Shown here: positions 17,932 through 27,232 of the stretch, piece by piece
Position numbering within the stretch: position 1 is the first letter of the stretch
Layout: each line of letters begins with the position of its first letter
Assembly: GCA_000433035.1 (NCBI GenBank)
Contig: FR890815.1
Coordinates: forward strand, 124,001 to 188,000
Direction: 5' to 3'
Source of the DNA: Staphylococcus sp. CAG:324
GTDB lineage: Bacteria; Bacillota_I; Bacilli_A; ML615J-28; CAG-313
Length of the DNA stretch: 64,000 nt
Position numbers and translations under genes: made by a program
Notes under the pieces: generated by a model
The model's input: the letters and a program-made list of their open reading frames with translations, nothing else
What the model was told of the DNA's origin: nothing
Databases searched by the model: none

Positions 17932-19156
17932 AATTCTAAATAGTTTAAGGGAAATCTTAAATGAAAATGGTTATACTAATTTAGTTGTTAGTAGAACTTT
18001 AAATCAAGTAAATTGGAATGAACATGAAAAAAAGTTATATACAAAGATAGTGTATGGTGTAGTTGAAAATAAAATCTTATTAGACTATTATCTGCAACCA
18101 CTTACTAAAGGGAAGAGAATTAAACCATTTGTTCGAAATGCTTTAAGAATAGGGGTGTATGGAATGGATAATTTAAATCTACCAAAGTATTATCTGGTAA
18201 ATGAAGTTGTGGAATGTATCAAAAAGTTAGATTATAAAGCATCAACATTTGTCAATGCTCTTTTAAGAAAGTATCAACAACTGCCTAAAAGGAATTTTGA
18301 TCATTTATCTAAAATAGAATCTTATAGTATCAAATATAGTCTTCCTCAAGAACTTACCAAAATGCTGTATCAACAATATCAAGATCGAATAGTTGATTTT
18401 TTCTTAAATGATGAGGAAATATACAATACCTACCGAATTAATCCATTAAAAACTACGATAGAAGATGTCAAGACAACGTTAGAAAAAGATAACATTTTGT
18501 ATACTTTAGAAGATGATATGATTTTACAAACAAAAAGTAATCTCATTCATAGTAGTTTATTTCAACAAGGAAAGATCATTGCACAAGATAAATCTAGTAT
18601 GATGGTTGGTAAAATCCTAAATCCTATTGAAAATGATGTGATTCTTGATGCTTGTAGTGCTCCGGGTTCTAAAGCAATGCAACTTGCGAGTATGATTGAT
18701 AATAAAGGGATGATTATTGCAATGGATATTTATCCTCATAAAATTCAATTAATTGAGAATAATATTGCAAAAATGGGGGCAACTTGTGTAAAAACAATGC
18801 AAGCAGATGCGATGAATGTTCATTTTGATTTTCTTTTTGATAAAATTTTAATAGATGCCCCTTGCTCTGGGCTAGGTGTACTTAGACATAAACCAGATTT
18901 AAAATATCAAATGACGCTTGAGAAAATTGCCTCAATTAAAAAAACTCAAGAACAAATTTTGGAAAATATGAGCAAGTATGTAAAACCTAATGGTGTTTTA
19001 GTATATAGTACGTGTACTATCAATAAAGAGGAAAATGAAGATATGATTCAACAATTTTTATTTAAGCATCCATCATTTCAAAAAGAAAAAGAAATTCGTG
19101 TGTTTCCATCAAGCAAAGAGGATGGATTTTATATATGTAGATTACGAGGTTATTAA
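17921..19156 (+). CDS. rsmB: 16S rRNA m5C967 methyltransferase
   Basis: A 411-residue protein: an N-terminal NusB-like RNA-binding domain (first ~130 residues) and a C-terminal Rossmann methyltransferase. SAM motif I reads DACSAPGSKAMQLA (a slight variant of the usual CAAPGGK), the catalytic motif IV is DAPCSGLGVLRHKPD and motif VI YSTCTINKEENE; the two catalytic cysteines are present. TTG at 17906 is in frame, but GGAG at 17911-17914 fits the ATG at 17921. Its stop abuts the rlmN start. It methylates cytosine 967 (E. coli numbering) of 16S rRNA. Confidence 0.95.
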   Translation: MLNKILNSLREILNENGYTNLVVSRTLNQVNWNEHEKKLYTKIVYGVVENKILLDYYLQPLTKGKRIKPFVRNALRIGVYGMDNLNLPKYYLVNEVVECIKKLDYKASTFVNALLRKYQQLPKRNFDHLSKIESYSIKYSLPQELTKMLYQQYQDRIVDFFLNDEEIYNTYRINPLKTTIEDVKTTLEKDNILYTLEDDMILQTKSNLIHSSLFQQGKIIAQDKSSMMVGKILNPIENDVILDACSAPGSKAMQLASMIDNKGMIIAMDIYPHKIQLIENNIAKMGATCVKTMQADAMNVHFDFLFDKILIDAPCSGLGVLRHKPDLKYQMTLEKIASIKKTQEQILENMSKYVKPNGVLVYSTCTINKEENEDMIQQFLFKHPSFQKEKEIRVFPSSKEDGFYICRLRGY

Positions 19157-20203
19157 ATGAAAAAAAATATCTATGATTATTCGTTAGAAGAGTTAAAAGC
19201 ATATTTAACTGCGAAAGGGGAAAAACCTTTTAGAGCTAAACAAATCTTTGAATGGTTGTATCGCTTTCGAGTTGATCAGTTTCATTTGATGACGAATCTT
19301 GCTAAAACCACTATTGAGTTATTAAATAATGAGTTTGAAATAAAAGTATTAGAGTTAGTGACTAAACAAATATCAAATGATGGCACTATGAAATATTTGT
19401 TTAGATTAAGTGATGGGAAGTTAATTGAAACAGTTTTAATGCGACATCATTATGGTAATAGTATATGCGTTACTAGTGAGGTTGGCTGTAATATGGGATG
19501 TGCTTTTTGTGCTAGTGGGGAACTCAACAAAATAAGAAATCTTACAATTGGTGAAATGGTTTTACAAGTTTTAATGGTACAAAAAGATTTGGATTCTCAT
19601 TTCCAAAGGGTATCGAATATTGTGGTAATGGGAATTGGTGAACCTTTTGATAATTATGATAATGTAATGGAATTTTTGCGCATTTTAAATTATCCTAATG
19701 GTTTTGAAATTGGTGCTCGTCATATCACAGTATCTACTTGTGGGATTGTACCCAAAATTAAAGAATTTGCTAATTTTGATTTACAAGTGAATTTAGCAAT
19801 TAGTTTACATGCTCCAAATAATACGATTCGCAATCAAATGATGAAAATTAATAAACAATATCCTCTTGAACAAGTTATAGAAGCAGTAAAAGAATATATT
19901 GAAAAAACAAATAGAAGGGTTACGTTTGAATATATTTTACTATCTGAAATCAATGATGAAATCGGTCATGCTGAAGAGTTAGTTAAACTTATCAGAGGAA
20001 TCAATTGCTATGTAAATTTAATACCATATAATGAAATAAGCACTAAACCATTTCAACAAACGTCTAAAAAGAAAGCAGATGCTTTTTTTGAAGTTTTACG
20101 AAAAAATGGTATCAATGCTACCGTTAGAATGGAACATGGTTCGGATATTATGGCTGCTTGTGGACAGTTAAGGGCTAAAAGATTAAAGGAAGAACGGAAA
20201 TGA
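19157..20203 (+). CDS. rlmN: Dual-specificity 23S rRNA A2503 / tRNA A37 C2-methyltransferase
   Basis: A 348-residue radical-SAM enzyme. The cluster-binding motif is C111-x3-C115-x2-C118 in CNMGCAFCASG, with GIGEPFDNYDNV and the C-terminal MEHGSDIMAACGQL that holds the methyl-carrying cysteine. It begins directly after the rsmB stop and overlaps rsgA by four bases (ATGA). In Bacillus prpC and prkC sit between rlmN and rsgA; here they are missing, leaving a direct overlap. Confidence 0.96.
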   Translation: MKKNIYDYSLEELKAYLTAKGEKPFRAKQIFEWLYRFRVDQFHLMTNLAKTTIELLNNEFEIKVLELVTKQISNDGTMKYLFRLSDGKLIETVLMRHHYGNSICVTSEVGCNMGCAFCASGELNKIRNLTIGEMVLQVLMVQKDLDSHFQRVSNIVVMGIGEPFDNYDNVMEFLRILNYPNGFEIGARHITVSTCGIVPKIKEFANFDLQVNLAISLHAPNNTIRNQMMKINKQYPLEQVIEAVKEYIEKTNRRVTFEYILLSEINDEIGHAEELVKLIRGINCYVNLIPYNEISTKPFQQTSKKKADAFFEVLRKNGINATVRMEHGSDIMAACGQLRAKRLKEERK

Positions 20204-21078
20204 CAGCAATAATCACTTGTTTAATTTCAGGAGAGTATACCCTTTATGATCAAAGTTCAAATAAGACTTTTGTTGCTAAGGCAAGAGGTATTTTCCGTAA
20301 CCAAAAAACATCACCTAAAGTAGGTGATATAGTGGAATATACATCTGGCAATCCATATGCTACAATTGTTAAAATTTTACCAAGACATAGTGATTTTGTA
20401 AGACCACCAATTGCTAACATTGATCAAGCTTTTATTGTCACTAGTGTAAAAGAACCATCACTAAATTTAAATCTTTTAGATCGAATGATTTGTGTGTTTG
20501 AATTTCAAAATATTTTGCCTATTTTAGTTTTTTCTAAAATGGATTTATTAAACGATAACGAAAAAGAAGAAGTTTTCAAAAAGATGGATTATTATCAAAC
20601 CATTGGTTATCCTATTATTAAAACAACAACAATAGACCCGCTAACTATTGACAAGATCAAACCTTATTTAAAAGATAAAACAAGTGTGATTACAGGTCAA
20701 AGTGGTGTTGGTAAAAGTAGTATTATCAATCTTATTGATGAAACCATTAAGATGGATACAGCTGAAATTTCTAAAGCTTTAAATAGAGGGAAACATACGA
20801 CTAGATATACCAAACTTTTCTTTGTGGAAAATGGGTGGTTAGCAGATACTCCGGGATTTGGAATGGTAGAATTTTTCGATATGGATGAGGTTAGCCTTTC
20901 GCATAGTTTTATTGAATTTTTTCACTTTTCTGAATCTTGTAAATATAGTGGTTGTCTTCATCAAAATGAACCTTCTTGTAATGTGAAAAGAAAATTAGAA
21001 GAAGGATTGATATTAAAAAGTAGGTATGAGAATTACCAACAATTTATGAATGAAATTAAATCTCGCAGAAAGTGGTAA
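20200..21078 (+). CDS. rsgA: Ribosome small-subunit-dependent GTPase A
   Basis: A 292-residue circularly permuted GTPase that helps mature the 30S subunit. N-terminal OB fold, then G4 (FSKMDLL), G1 P-loop GQSGVGKSS (from residue 166), G3 DTPGFGM, and a C-terminal zinc finger with CKYSGCLHQNEPSC. The order G4-G5-G1-G3 confirms the permutation. The ATG overlaps the rlmN stop. Cytoplasmic, acting late in 30S assembly. Confidence 0.96.
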   Translation: MTAIITCLISGEYTLYDQSSNKTFVAKARGIFRNQKTSPKVGDIVEYTSGNPYATIVKILPRHSDFVRPPIANIDQAFIVTSVKEPSLNLNLLDRMICVFEFQNILPILVFSKMDLLNDNEKEEVFKKMDYYQTIGYPIIKTTTIDPLTIDKIKPYLKDKTSVITGQSGVGKSSIINLIDETIKMDTAEISKALNRGKHTTRYTKLFFVENGWLADTPGFGMVEFFDMDEVSLSHSFIEFFHFSESCKYSGCLHQNEPSCNVKRKLEEGLILKSRYENYQQFMNEIKSRRKW

Positions 21079-21083
21079 AAAAA

Positions 21084-21725
21084 ATGAAAGTTGCACCATC
21101 AATTTTATCAGTATTCAATCAAAATTTAGATGAAATTTTATTTCAATTAGCAAAAGCCGATATTAAGTATTTGCATCTAGATGTAATGGATAATAAATTT
21201 GTTCCTAACTATACCTTTGATGAAACATTTGTTTATCAAATAAAACAAAAGACTTCTTTCATTTTAGATACTCATTTAATGATTGAAGAACCATTCAATC
21301 AAATTGATCGGTATATTAAAAGTGGCAGTGATTATTTATGTTTTCATATTGAGGCTACCAAAAATCCTCAAATGATAATTGATAAGATTAAAGAAGCCTC
21401 GTTAAAGGTAGGAATTGCCATTAAACCAAAGACGCCACTAGATGTTATTTTACCATATCTACCTTTTTTAGATTTAGTTTTGGTAATGAGCGTAGAGCCA
21501 GGTTTTGGAGGTCAAAAATTTATGGCAGAAGTTCTTTACAAAACGGAAGAATTAGCGAAAATAAGAAAAAAGTATGCATATCAATATTTAATTGAAATGG
21601 ATGGAGGGATTAACAATGAAAATTTTCAACTTATTAAGAAAGCAGGATGTGATATCATTGTTGTGGGAAGCTATTTGTTTCAACAAGATAATTTATATAC
21701 AACTATAAAGGAGTTAGAAGAATGA
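21084..21725 (+). CDS. rpe: Ribulose-phosphate 3-epimerase
   Basis: A 213-residue TIM-barrel enzyme of the pentose phosphate pathway that interconverts ribulose-5-phosphate and xylulose-5-phosphate. MKVAPSILSV, HLDVMDNKFVPN (metal-binding His/Asp), DTHLMIEEP, VMSVEPGFGGQKF and EMDGGINNEN are all standard. The ATG at 21084, five bases after the rsgA stop, gives the usual N-terminus; a GTG at 21072 would only add four residues. The ribosome-binding site is weak, so coupling to rsgA is likely. Overlaps thiN by four bases. Confidence 0.95.
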   Translation: MKVAPSILSVFNQNLDEILFQLAKADIKYLHLDVMDNKFVPNYTFDETFVYQIKQKTSFILDTHLMIEEPFNQIDRYIKSGSDYLCFHIEATKNPQMIIDKIKEASLKVGIAIKPKTPLDVILPYLPFLDLVLVMSVEPGFGGQKFMAEVLYKTEELAKIRKKYAYQYLIEMDGGINNENFQLIKKAGCDIIVVGSYLFQQDNLYTTIKELEE

Positions 21726-22372
21726 AAATCATTATTGTTGCTTCCTCTCCGGTTAAAACTTTTTATCAAAATTATCACTTAAATCCATCGGATTATTTTA
21801 TTGGGATAGATGCAGGAAGTCTTGAATTGATCAAAAGAGGAATTAAACCAGATTTATCAATAGGTGATTTTGATAGTACTGAAGAACTAAACTATATTCA
21901 AGATCATTCATATGAAACAATAGTTTTTTCACGCCAAAAAAATGAAACGGATTTAGAATTGGCTTTTCAATATTTAGAACAGTTGAAAGGTTCCCTCAAT
22001 TTAGAAATTGATGTTTATGATGCAACTAGTGCTAGATTAGATCATGAATTTAATACCTATATGTTGATGGCCAAATATGATAAGTATAAGATTAGAATTA
22101 TTGATGATGAGAATGAAGTTATATATATGAAAACCAATGATAGTTATGAAATTAAAAGACCTCATTGTAAATATTTTTCTTTGTTTGCAAAAGAAGAAAC
22201 GGTTGTTTCAATAACGAATGCTTTGTATGAACTAGATCAAGTTCTGCTTAGTCCTAATGATACGTATGCGGTTAGTAACGAACCATTACATAATCATAAA
22301 AATCCAATTATTGAAGTAAAAAGAGGAGGCATTTATCTATTTAGTTTTTTTGCTAAAGAAGGCATAAATTGA
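21722..22372 (+). CDS. thiN: Thiamine pyrophosphokinase
   Basis: A 216-residue enzyme making thiamine diphosphate from thiamine and ATP. The N-terminal domain has GIDAGSLELIKRGIKPDLSIGDFDST and RQKNETDLELAF; the small C-terminal thiamine-binding domain follows. It overlaps rpe by four bases, and the sequence at its 3' end contains a sigma-E-like promoter for spoVM. The same rpe-thiN-spoVM order occurs in Bacillus. Confidence 0.93.
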   Translation: MKIIIVASSPVKTFYQNYHLNPSDYFIGIDAGSLELIKRGIKPDLSIGDFDSTEELNYIQDHSYETIVFSRQKNETDLELAFQYLEQLKGSLNLEIDVYDATSARLDHEFNTYMLMAKYDKYKIRIIDDENEVIYMKTNDSYEIKRPHCKYFSLFAKEETVVSITNALYELDQVLLSPNDTYAVSNEPLHNHKNPIIEVKRGGIYLFSFFAKEGIN

Positions 22373-22390
22373 ATTGTTTTTTCATACAAT
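22362..22390 (+). promoter_or_regulatory. Sigma-E type promoter for spoVM
   Basis: GCATAAA (22362-22368) and CATACAAT (22383-22390) are 14 bases apart. The sigma-E consensus is about KMATATT - 13 to 15 bases - CATACAnT, so the -10 is perfect and the -35 keeps the ATA core. It overlaps the end of thiN. The predicted transcript would begin about two bases before the Shine-Dalgarno. Confidence 0.65.
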
Positions 22391-22410
22391 GTATCACTAG
22401 GAGGGTATGT

Positions 22411-22497
22411 ATGCACTTTCACATTATCAAACTACCAAAATTCATTTCTAAAATTATCGCCTTCTTTGTAAAACTTTTTTCAAAGAAAGAAAAATAG
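22411..22497 (+). CDS. spoVM: Stage V sporulation protein M (28 residues)
   Basis: A tiny gene with a strong AGGAGGG five bases before the ATG. The peptide has the pattern MHFHIIKLPKF followed by an amphipathic hydrophobic/basic helix and ends KKEK. Bacillus SpoVM (26 residues) has IKLPKF at the same positions including Pro9, which is needed for recognition of positive membrane curvature on the forespore; Pro9 is conserved here. SpoVM anchors the SpoIVA coat basement layer to the outer forespore membrane. The location right after thiN and the sigma-E-like promoter both match. Too short for most gene finders. Confidence 0.93.
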   Translation: MHFHIIKLPKFISKIIAFFVKLFSKKEK

Positions 22498-22501
22498 AAT
22501 G

Positions 22502-22545
22502 AAAAAGATGATAAGATTTTCACGTCTTATCATCTTTTCAATTAT
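22502..22545 (+). terminator. Terminator after spoVM
   Basis: AAAAGATGATAAGA (22503-22516) pairs perfectly with TCTTATCATCTTTT (22525-22538) around TTTTCACG. The T tail is short, so part of termination may rely on the T-rich arm. Confidence 0.75.
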
Positions 22546-22558
22546 ATAAGTGAAAAAC

Positions 22559-22587
22559 TTGCGATAAAAGAAGAAATTTAGTAAAAT
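22559..22587 (+). promoter_or_regulatory. Sigma-A type promoter for the aminotransferase
   Basis: TTGCGA (22559-22564), 17 bases, TAAAAT (22582-22587), 35 bases before the start codon. Confidence 0.65.
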
Positions 22588-22621
22588 ACATTTATAATAA
22601 AGAAAAGATGGTGGTGATGAA

Positions 22622-23872
22622 ATGAAAGATTTTATGCCCAAAAAAAATCAACAAAAAAAATTAATAGAAAATGTTTTAGCTCTTTCAGCTAAAGCACGTA
22701 AAGAAAAAGAAATGAATCCTAGTATCATCAATGCAACGGTTGGTTCATATTATGATGAAAGTGGGCAAATTAAGGTATTTCGTTGTGTCAAAGAGGCCTT
22801 TGAAAAGCCGGATTATAATAATTATTTATCATATAGTAGTGTAAAAGGTTCAAATGAATTTATTGAAGCAATAAAAGATTGGGTTTTGGGCTCTGATTAT
22901 CAAGATAAATATACGAATTATTATTTGAATGCAATTGCAACTTGTGGTGGAACTGGCGCAATTGCATTGGCTTTTGCAACATATTTAGAAAAAAATGAAG
23001 GTGTGATGTTACCTAATATTATGTGGCCAGCTTATTTGCAAATTGCAACAAATTTAGAAATCAATCATCATGTATACAATTTATATAATGAAAATGGTAG
23101 GCTTGATCTTGCAAATATAAAGGAAGTAGCAAATAAGTTGCAAGTAAAATATGATAAACTATTTCTAGTTATAAATGATCCTTGTCACAATCCAACTGGT
23201 TTTGTAATGAATGATGAGGATTATTTAGGTTTGATTGCGTTATGCAATGCGTTGTCACAAAAAACAAAAATTATTTTATTATTAGATATCGCTTATCTAG
23301 ATTATGGGAATGATATTGGTGCTAAAACGCGAGAGAATTTTCAATTATTAAAAAAACTTTCATCTAATGTGATGGTTCTATTTGCTTTTAGTGCATCTAA
23401 AACTTTTGGTATTTATGGACTTCGGTTAGGTGCTTTAATTCAAATGACTACGATTGAAAAAGAAGTGAGTTTATTTAATGAAGCTACTTCATATTTTGCA
23501 AGATCGATATGGTCGAATACTAGTCATTTGGGAATGGAAATTGTAACGAAAACCCTATCGGATAAAAAACAAAGGTTGGTTTTTGAGGAAGAAATTAGAG
23601 CAACTTCACAAAATTTAGAACAACGTTCAAAAAGATTTATTGAGGAATTAGAAAAGTATACAGTACCATTTGCGCCATATCAAAATGGTTTCTTTGTACT
23701 CATTTTAGTTGATAATCCAATTTTTGAACAGAAAATTGAATCTCAAGGTGCCTATGGCTGTCATTTTGGTAACGGATACAGGATTGCTTTATCAAGTATT
23801 AGTTTAGAAGAAGCCCCAAGATTAGGAAGGATTATCGGTCAAGCCTATCAAAGTATTTTTAATAAAAAATAA
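22622..23872 (+). CDS. Class I/II pyridoxal-phosphate aminotransferase
   Basis: A 416-residue fold-type I aminotransferase. The PLP lysine lies in SASKTFGIYGLRLG; NDPCHNPTG (the substrate/PLP Asn-Pro-Thr-Gly loop) and LLDIAYLDYG (the cofactor Asp and Tyr) are intact, and the C-terminal Arg in GNGYRIALSS should bind the substrate carboxylate. It most resembles aromatic/aspartate aminotransferases, but the substrate is not certain. Monocistronic, with its own promoter, placed between spoVM and the secreted-protein genes. Confidence 0.88.
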   Translation: MKDFMPKKNQQKKLIENVLALSAKARKEKEMNPSIINATVGSYYDESGQIKVFRCVKEAFEKPDYNNYLSYSSVKGSNEFIEAIKDWVLGSDYQDKYTNYYLNAIATCGGTGAIALAFATYLEKNEGVMLPNIMWPAYLQIATNLEINHHVYNLYNENGRLDLANIKEVANKLQVKYDKLFLVINDPCHNPTGFVMNDEDYLGLIALCNALSQKTKIILLLDIAYLDYGNDIGAKTRENFQLLKKLSSNVMVLFAFSASKTFGIYGLRLGALIQMTTIEKEVSLFNEATSYFARSIWSNTSHLGMEIVTKTLSDKKQRLVFEEEIRATSQNLEQRSKRFIEELEKYTVPFAPYQNGFFVLILVDNPIFEQKIESQGAYGCHFGNGYRIALSSISLEEAPRLGRIIGQAYQSIFNKK

Positions 23873-23941
23873 TAAAAAAATGATATTTTTCTAAAATATT
23901 AATATTTTTTGACAATATTCGACATGACGATGTTTTATAAT

Positions 23942-23975
23942 AAAAGTACAAAGTATTTTATTACTTTGTACTTTT
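23942..23975 (+). repeat. Perfect 14-bp inverted repeat upstream of the metalloprotease gene
   Basis: AAAAGTACAAAGTA (23942-23955) and TACTTTGTACTTTT (23962-23975) enclose six bases. It directly follows TATAAT (23936-23941), so if that is a -10, the transcription start lies inside the dyad. It may be an operator, a 5' mRNA hairpin, or a weak terminator for the aminotransferase; the bases after it (ACTTTAG) are not a good T tract. Confidence 0.7.
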
Positions 23976-23992
23976 ACTTTAGAAGGAAATAG

Positions 23993-26900
23993 TTGAATAG
24001 TATGAAAATTGTTAAAAAAATAGTTATTGTTATTTTACTTAATTTAGTTAGTTTTTACTATATTAGCAATGCTAAAAAGATTGCTGCTGAGCAAACAAAC
24101 GATGAATTTATAGAAATTAGCATTTATAGTGAAATAGATATTTTTAATGTAGGTTTAGAATTGTATCAAGCTATTCCCAATGTTGAGGATGGTAAAATTG
24201 TTAGTTTTAAAGATAATTTTTATGAAAAAATAAATTTAGATAAGAATACAATTACAATTAAAAGACCTTCTGAATATTTTTATTTAAAAATTGATTTATC
24301 AACCCTTCCAATTGAATATGGTTTAGATAAAAGAAGTTATTTTATAGATAAAACGAAGGATAAAATTGAATTGCAAATGTTAGAAATTGATGAAATAATT
24401 CCAGAATATATAGAGAACAATGAAGTTGAAGTGTTATTTAAATCAGTGGATGACAGACAATTATTTGTAGAATATGAAACAGAGTTATTAAAAAATAATA
24501 GTGGATTTGATTTAGTAGTTACAATAAATAATAGTCAAGATTATATTTTTAATGATTTTATTACTAACATTAATGTTGATGAAGAGAATATAAATGATAA
24601 TTTGATTAATTATTATAGTAATAGTAATTATTCTATTTTGGCACCAGAATTATCATATATGCCAGTAACCTATGAAGTTAGTAATAATGGTTTGTTTAAA
24701 GTATATTATGATCCATTTACAATGGAAAAAAATAATGTACAAAAAGTCATAGATGGAATTTTAGCTATTAATGAAAGTTTTTGTAGTACGGATGGATTTG
24801 GATTTTTACAACCTAAAAGTAATGATGATAATGAATATAATATATATTTAGAACATAAGGAGTATATGAATAATATATATGGTTGTACATATTTTAATAT
24901 TGATAATACTCAAGTATATTCAAATATTGTTTTAAATTATGGATTATTAGATAAGACTTTAGGAGCTTCTACAGATGATGATTCATTTTTGTTAACTTTA
25001 TCACATGAATATTTCCATGCTATTATTGATGAAAATAGTAATGGATTTAATGATTCTTTAGATAGAACAATCTTTCACGAATCATTTGCTTCTTTTGCTG
25101 GATTATATTATATGAATGAAATTAGTCTCAATAATAGTGATATTGATAGACATACTTGGCATAATTATTTAGCTAAAGTAGAATTATTTCATCAAACTAC
25201 GCAATATTCATTAAATGACATGAGTATTGATGATTATAGAAAATACGCATTATTTTTATTACCATTATATATATATCAAAAATATGGAATTTCAGCAATA
25301 AAAGATATAATAAACGAGATAGACTATACAATTTCTATTTTAGATGCATTTAATATGGCGTTAGATAAATATGGAACAGATATGGACAATTTGTATTTAG
25401 ATTTTTCAATATATAATTCTTTTTTACAAGATAAATATGACTTGTTACTAGATGGATATAAAGATTATTGGGAAAGAGAGGCTAATATACCAGCATACAG
25501 TTATGAGCCATATAGTTTTTTTCAACGACCAGGTCATTATTACAAAGAGTTAAGTTTACCATTTTATTCTAGTACATATAGACATTTTTACAATAGCGAT
25601 TGTTCTAAATACAATGTATATATTACGATTGAATTTGACAATTCTAGTGATTTAGAAATTATTCAAGTATTAAAAAATATAGATAATGAAATTTCTAATA
25701 AATCAATTTCAATAGTAGGAAATATGATGACTATACCTTATTATGGATTTGGATCAAATGAATGCAAAGAATTGGTCTTTCTTTTTGCAAATTGTAAAGA
25801 GGATGGTGAAGATGTCAATTTAAAGATGGATATCACATTTGATCATAGCACATTATCAATTGAAGAAGGAGAGATCATAGATGCTAAAGAACATTTGCAT
25901 GAACCATATAACGAATGTTTATATGAATTTATACCTAATGAGAATAATTTCTATGAATTTCAATTGAATATTATTTATAATAATATTCAATCCAATACTC
26001 CATCTCAAGGAATTATTAAAATTTTAGATGAAAATAAAAATGTCATCAATAAGTTATCAATTGATAATTTTTCTACTCCAGCACGAAATGGCATTTATAG
26101 TAATAATGTAATTGCTCAATTAGAAATTGGGAAAAAATATTTTATAGATGTTCGATATACTCATGTATGTGATAATTTATATGTAAGTGTAAATAAAATT
26201 GAAAATGAAATTTCAATGCCTGTGAGTGATGAAATTACTTTATCTAATATATATAGCGGAAAATCAGATTTTTTATATGAAATAACGGATTTCAAAACTG
26301 GTCGTTATAAATATCAAGTTAACTTTTCAGATTTGAAAGCAGTTACAGATGTAATCTTTATCTTTGCTTCAATATATAAAGGTGAATTAACTATTCTTGA
26401 AAGTAAAAATATAAATATTAATGATACTGAATTTATTTTTGAAAGACCATTGGTTAGAGAATATGGACATAGGTATTATATAGGTTTTGTTTCTAATAGA
26501 TATGATACAAAATTTGATCTTTCTATTAGTAGAATTATCAAGTCTACATTTAATCTTGTTACAGATTTAAATCAAAATGTTAATGTAGGAACTGAAGTAA
26601 CGATGAACAGAGGTGATTATCAAGGAACTACAATAACAGAAGGTTATACTAGATTGATGTATATCAAAAATGGTATACCATCAAATTCTAGATTGGATTA
26701 TTATTGGTATTCATTAGATGAAACCAAAGCACGAGTCAGCAATTATGGTACTGTTACAGCGTTAGAAACTGATGAAATTGTTCAAGTTAAAATTATGGCA
26801 GTTTATAGATATGAAATAACAAAAGTTAGCATATTTGAATTAACGATTTTACCAGATGAATCTACTGAAACCAAAATTGTATCGTTGACAACGGATAAAA

Positions 26901-27181
26901 GAGTTTCAGGAACACCTTATGGTACTGAAGTATCTGAAAATAATGGTGAGATTGGTGATGTACTGATACATAAAGGTTATACAAGACTTATTTGTTTTGA
27001 AGCAAACTCTCCAACAGATAGCATTCAAGATTTTGTTTGGACTTCTAGTGACGAAGAGATAGCGACTGTAAGTGCTTATGGCACTATTACGGCAAGAAAT
27101 AAGTCTGGTGTTGTAACAATAACTGGTGTATATAAATATAATAATACATTTATTGCAACAATTATTATTTATGTGGTTTAA
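23993..27181 (+). CDS. Secreted gluzincin-like metalloprotease with C-terminal Ig-like (Big_2) domains
   Basis: A 1062-residue exported protein. An N-terminal hydrophobic signal is followed by about 300 residues of unrecognised sequence, then the zinc motif H338-E-Y-F-H342 (TLSHEYFHAI) with a downstream Glu363 in IFHESFASFAG, the HExxH...E layout of gluzincins. The middle is unrecognised, and the last ~190 residues hold two related Ig-like repeats, each with GTEV, GYTRL and S/N-YGT(V/I)TA, typical of Big_2 domains. AAGGA at 23983-23987 is five bases from a TTG at 23993 but 14 from the ATG at 24002, so TTG is preferred. No lipobox or sorting motif is seen. Likely operon with the next lipoprotein. 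Confidence 0.75.
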   Translation: MNSMKIVKKIVIVILLNLVSFYYISNAKKIAAEQTNDEFIEISIYSEIDIFNVGLELYQAIPNVEDGKIVSFKDNFYEKINLDKNTITIKRPSEYFYLKIDLSTLPIEYGLDKRSYFIDKTKDKIELQMLEIDEIIPEYIENNEVEVLFKSVDDRQLFVEYETELLKNNSGFDLVVTINNSQDYIFNDFITNINVDEENINDNLINYYSNSNYSILAPELSYMPVTYEVSNNGLFKVYYDPFTMEKNNVQKVIDGILAINESFCSTDGFGFLQPKSNDDNEYNIYLEHKEYMNNIYGCTYFNIDNTQVYSNIVLNYGLLDKTLGASTDDDSFLLTLSHEYFHAIIDENSNGFNDSLDRTIFHESFASFAGLYYMNEISLNNSDIDRHTWHNYLAKVELFHQTTQYSLNDMSIDDYRKYALFLLPLYIYQKYGISAIKDIINEIDYTISILDAFNMALDKYGTDMDNLYLDFSIYNSFLQDKYDLLLDGYKDYWEREANIPAYSYEPYSFFQRPGHYYKELSLPFYSSTYRHFYNSDCSKYNVYITIEFDNSSDLEIIQVLKNIDNEISNKSISIVGNMMTIPYYGFGSNECKELVFLFANCKEDGEDVNLKMDITFDHSTLSIEEGEIIDAKEHLHEPYNECLYEFIPNENNFYEFQLNIIYNNIQSNTPSQGIIKILDENKNVINKLSIDNFSTPARNGIYSNNVIAQLEIGKKYFIDVRYTHVCDNLYVSVNKIENEISMPVSDEITLSNIYSGKSDFLYEITDFKTGRYKYQVNFSDLKAVTDVIFIFASIYKGELTILESKNININDTEFIFERPLVREYGHRYYIGFVSNRYDTKFDLSISRIIKSTFNLVTDLNQNVNVGTEVTMNRGDYQGTTITEGYTRLMYIKNGIPSNSRLDYYWYSLDETKARVSNYGTVTALETDEIVQVKIMAVYRYEITKVSIFELTILPDESTETKIVSLTTDKRVSGTPYGTEVSENNGEIGDVLIHKGYTRLICFEANSPTDSIQDFVWTSSDEEIATVSAYGTITARNKSGVVTITGVYKYNNTFIATIIIYVV

Positions 27182-27232
27182 ACGCCGAGAATAAAAATAT
27201 ATAAATTACATAAAATATTAAGGGGTGTATAT

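Noticed and set aside
23909..23941. TTGACA...TATAAT as the promoter of the metalloprotease gene
   Set aside because: The spacer is 21 bases, too long for ordinary vegetative promoters; the -10 may still be used but the pair is not annotated.
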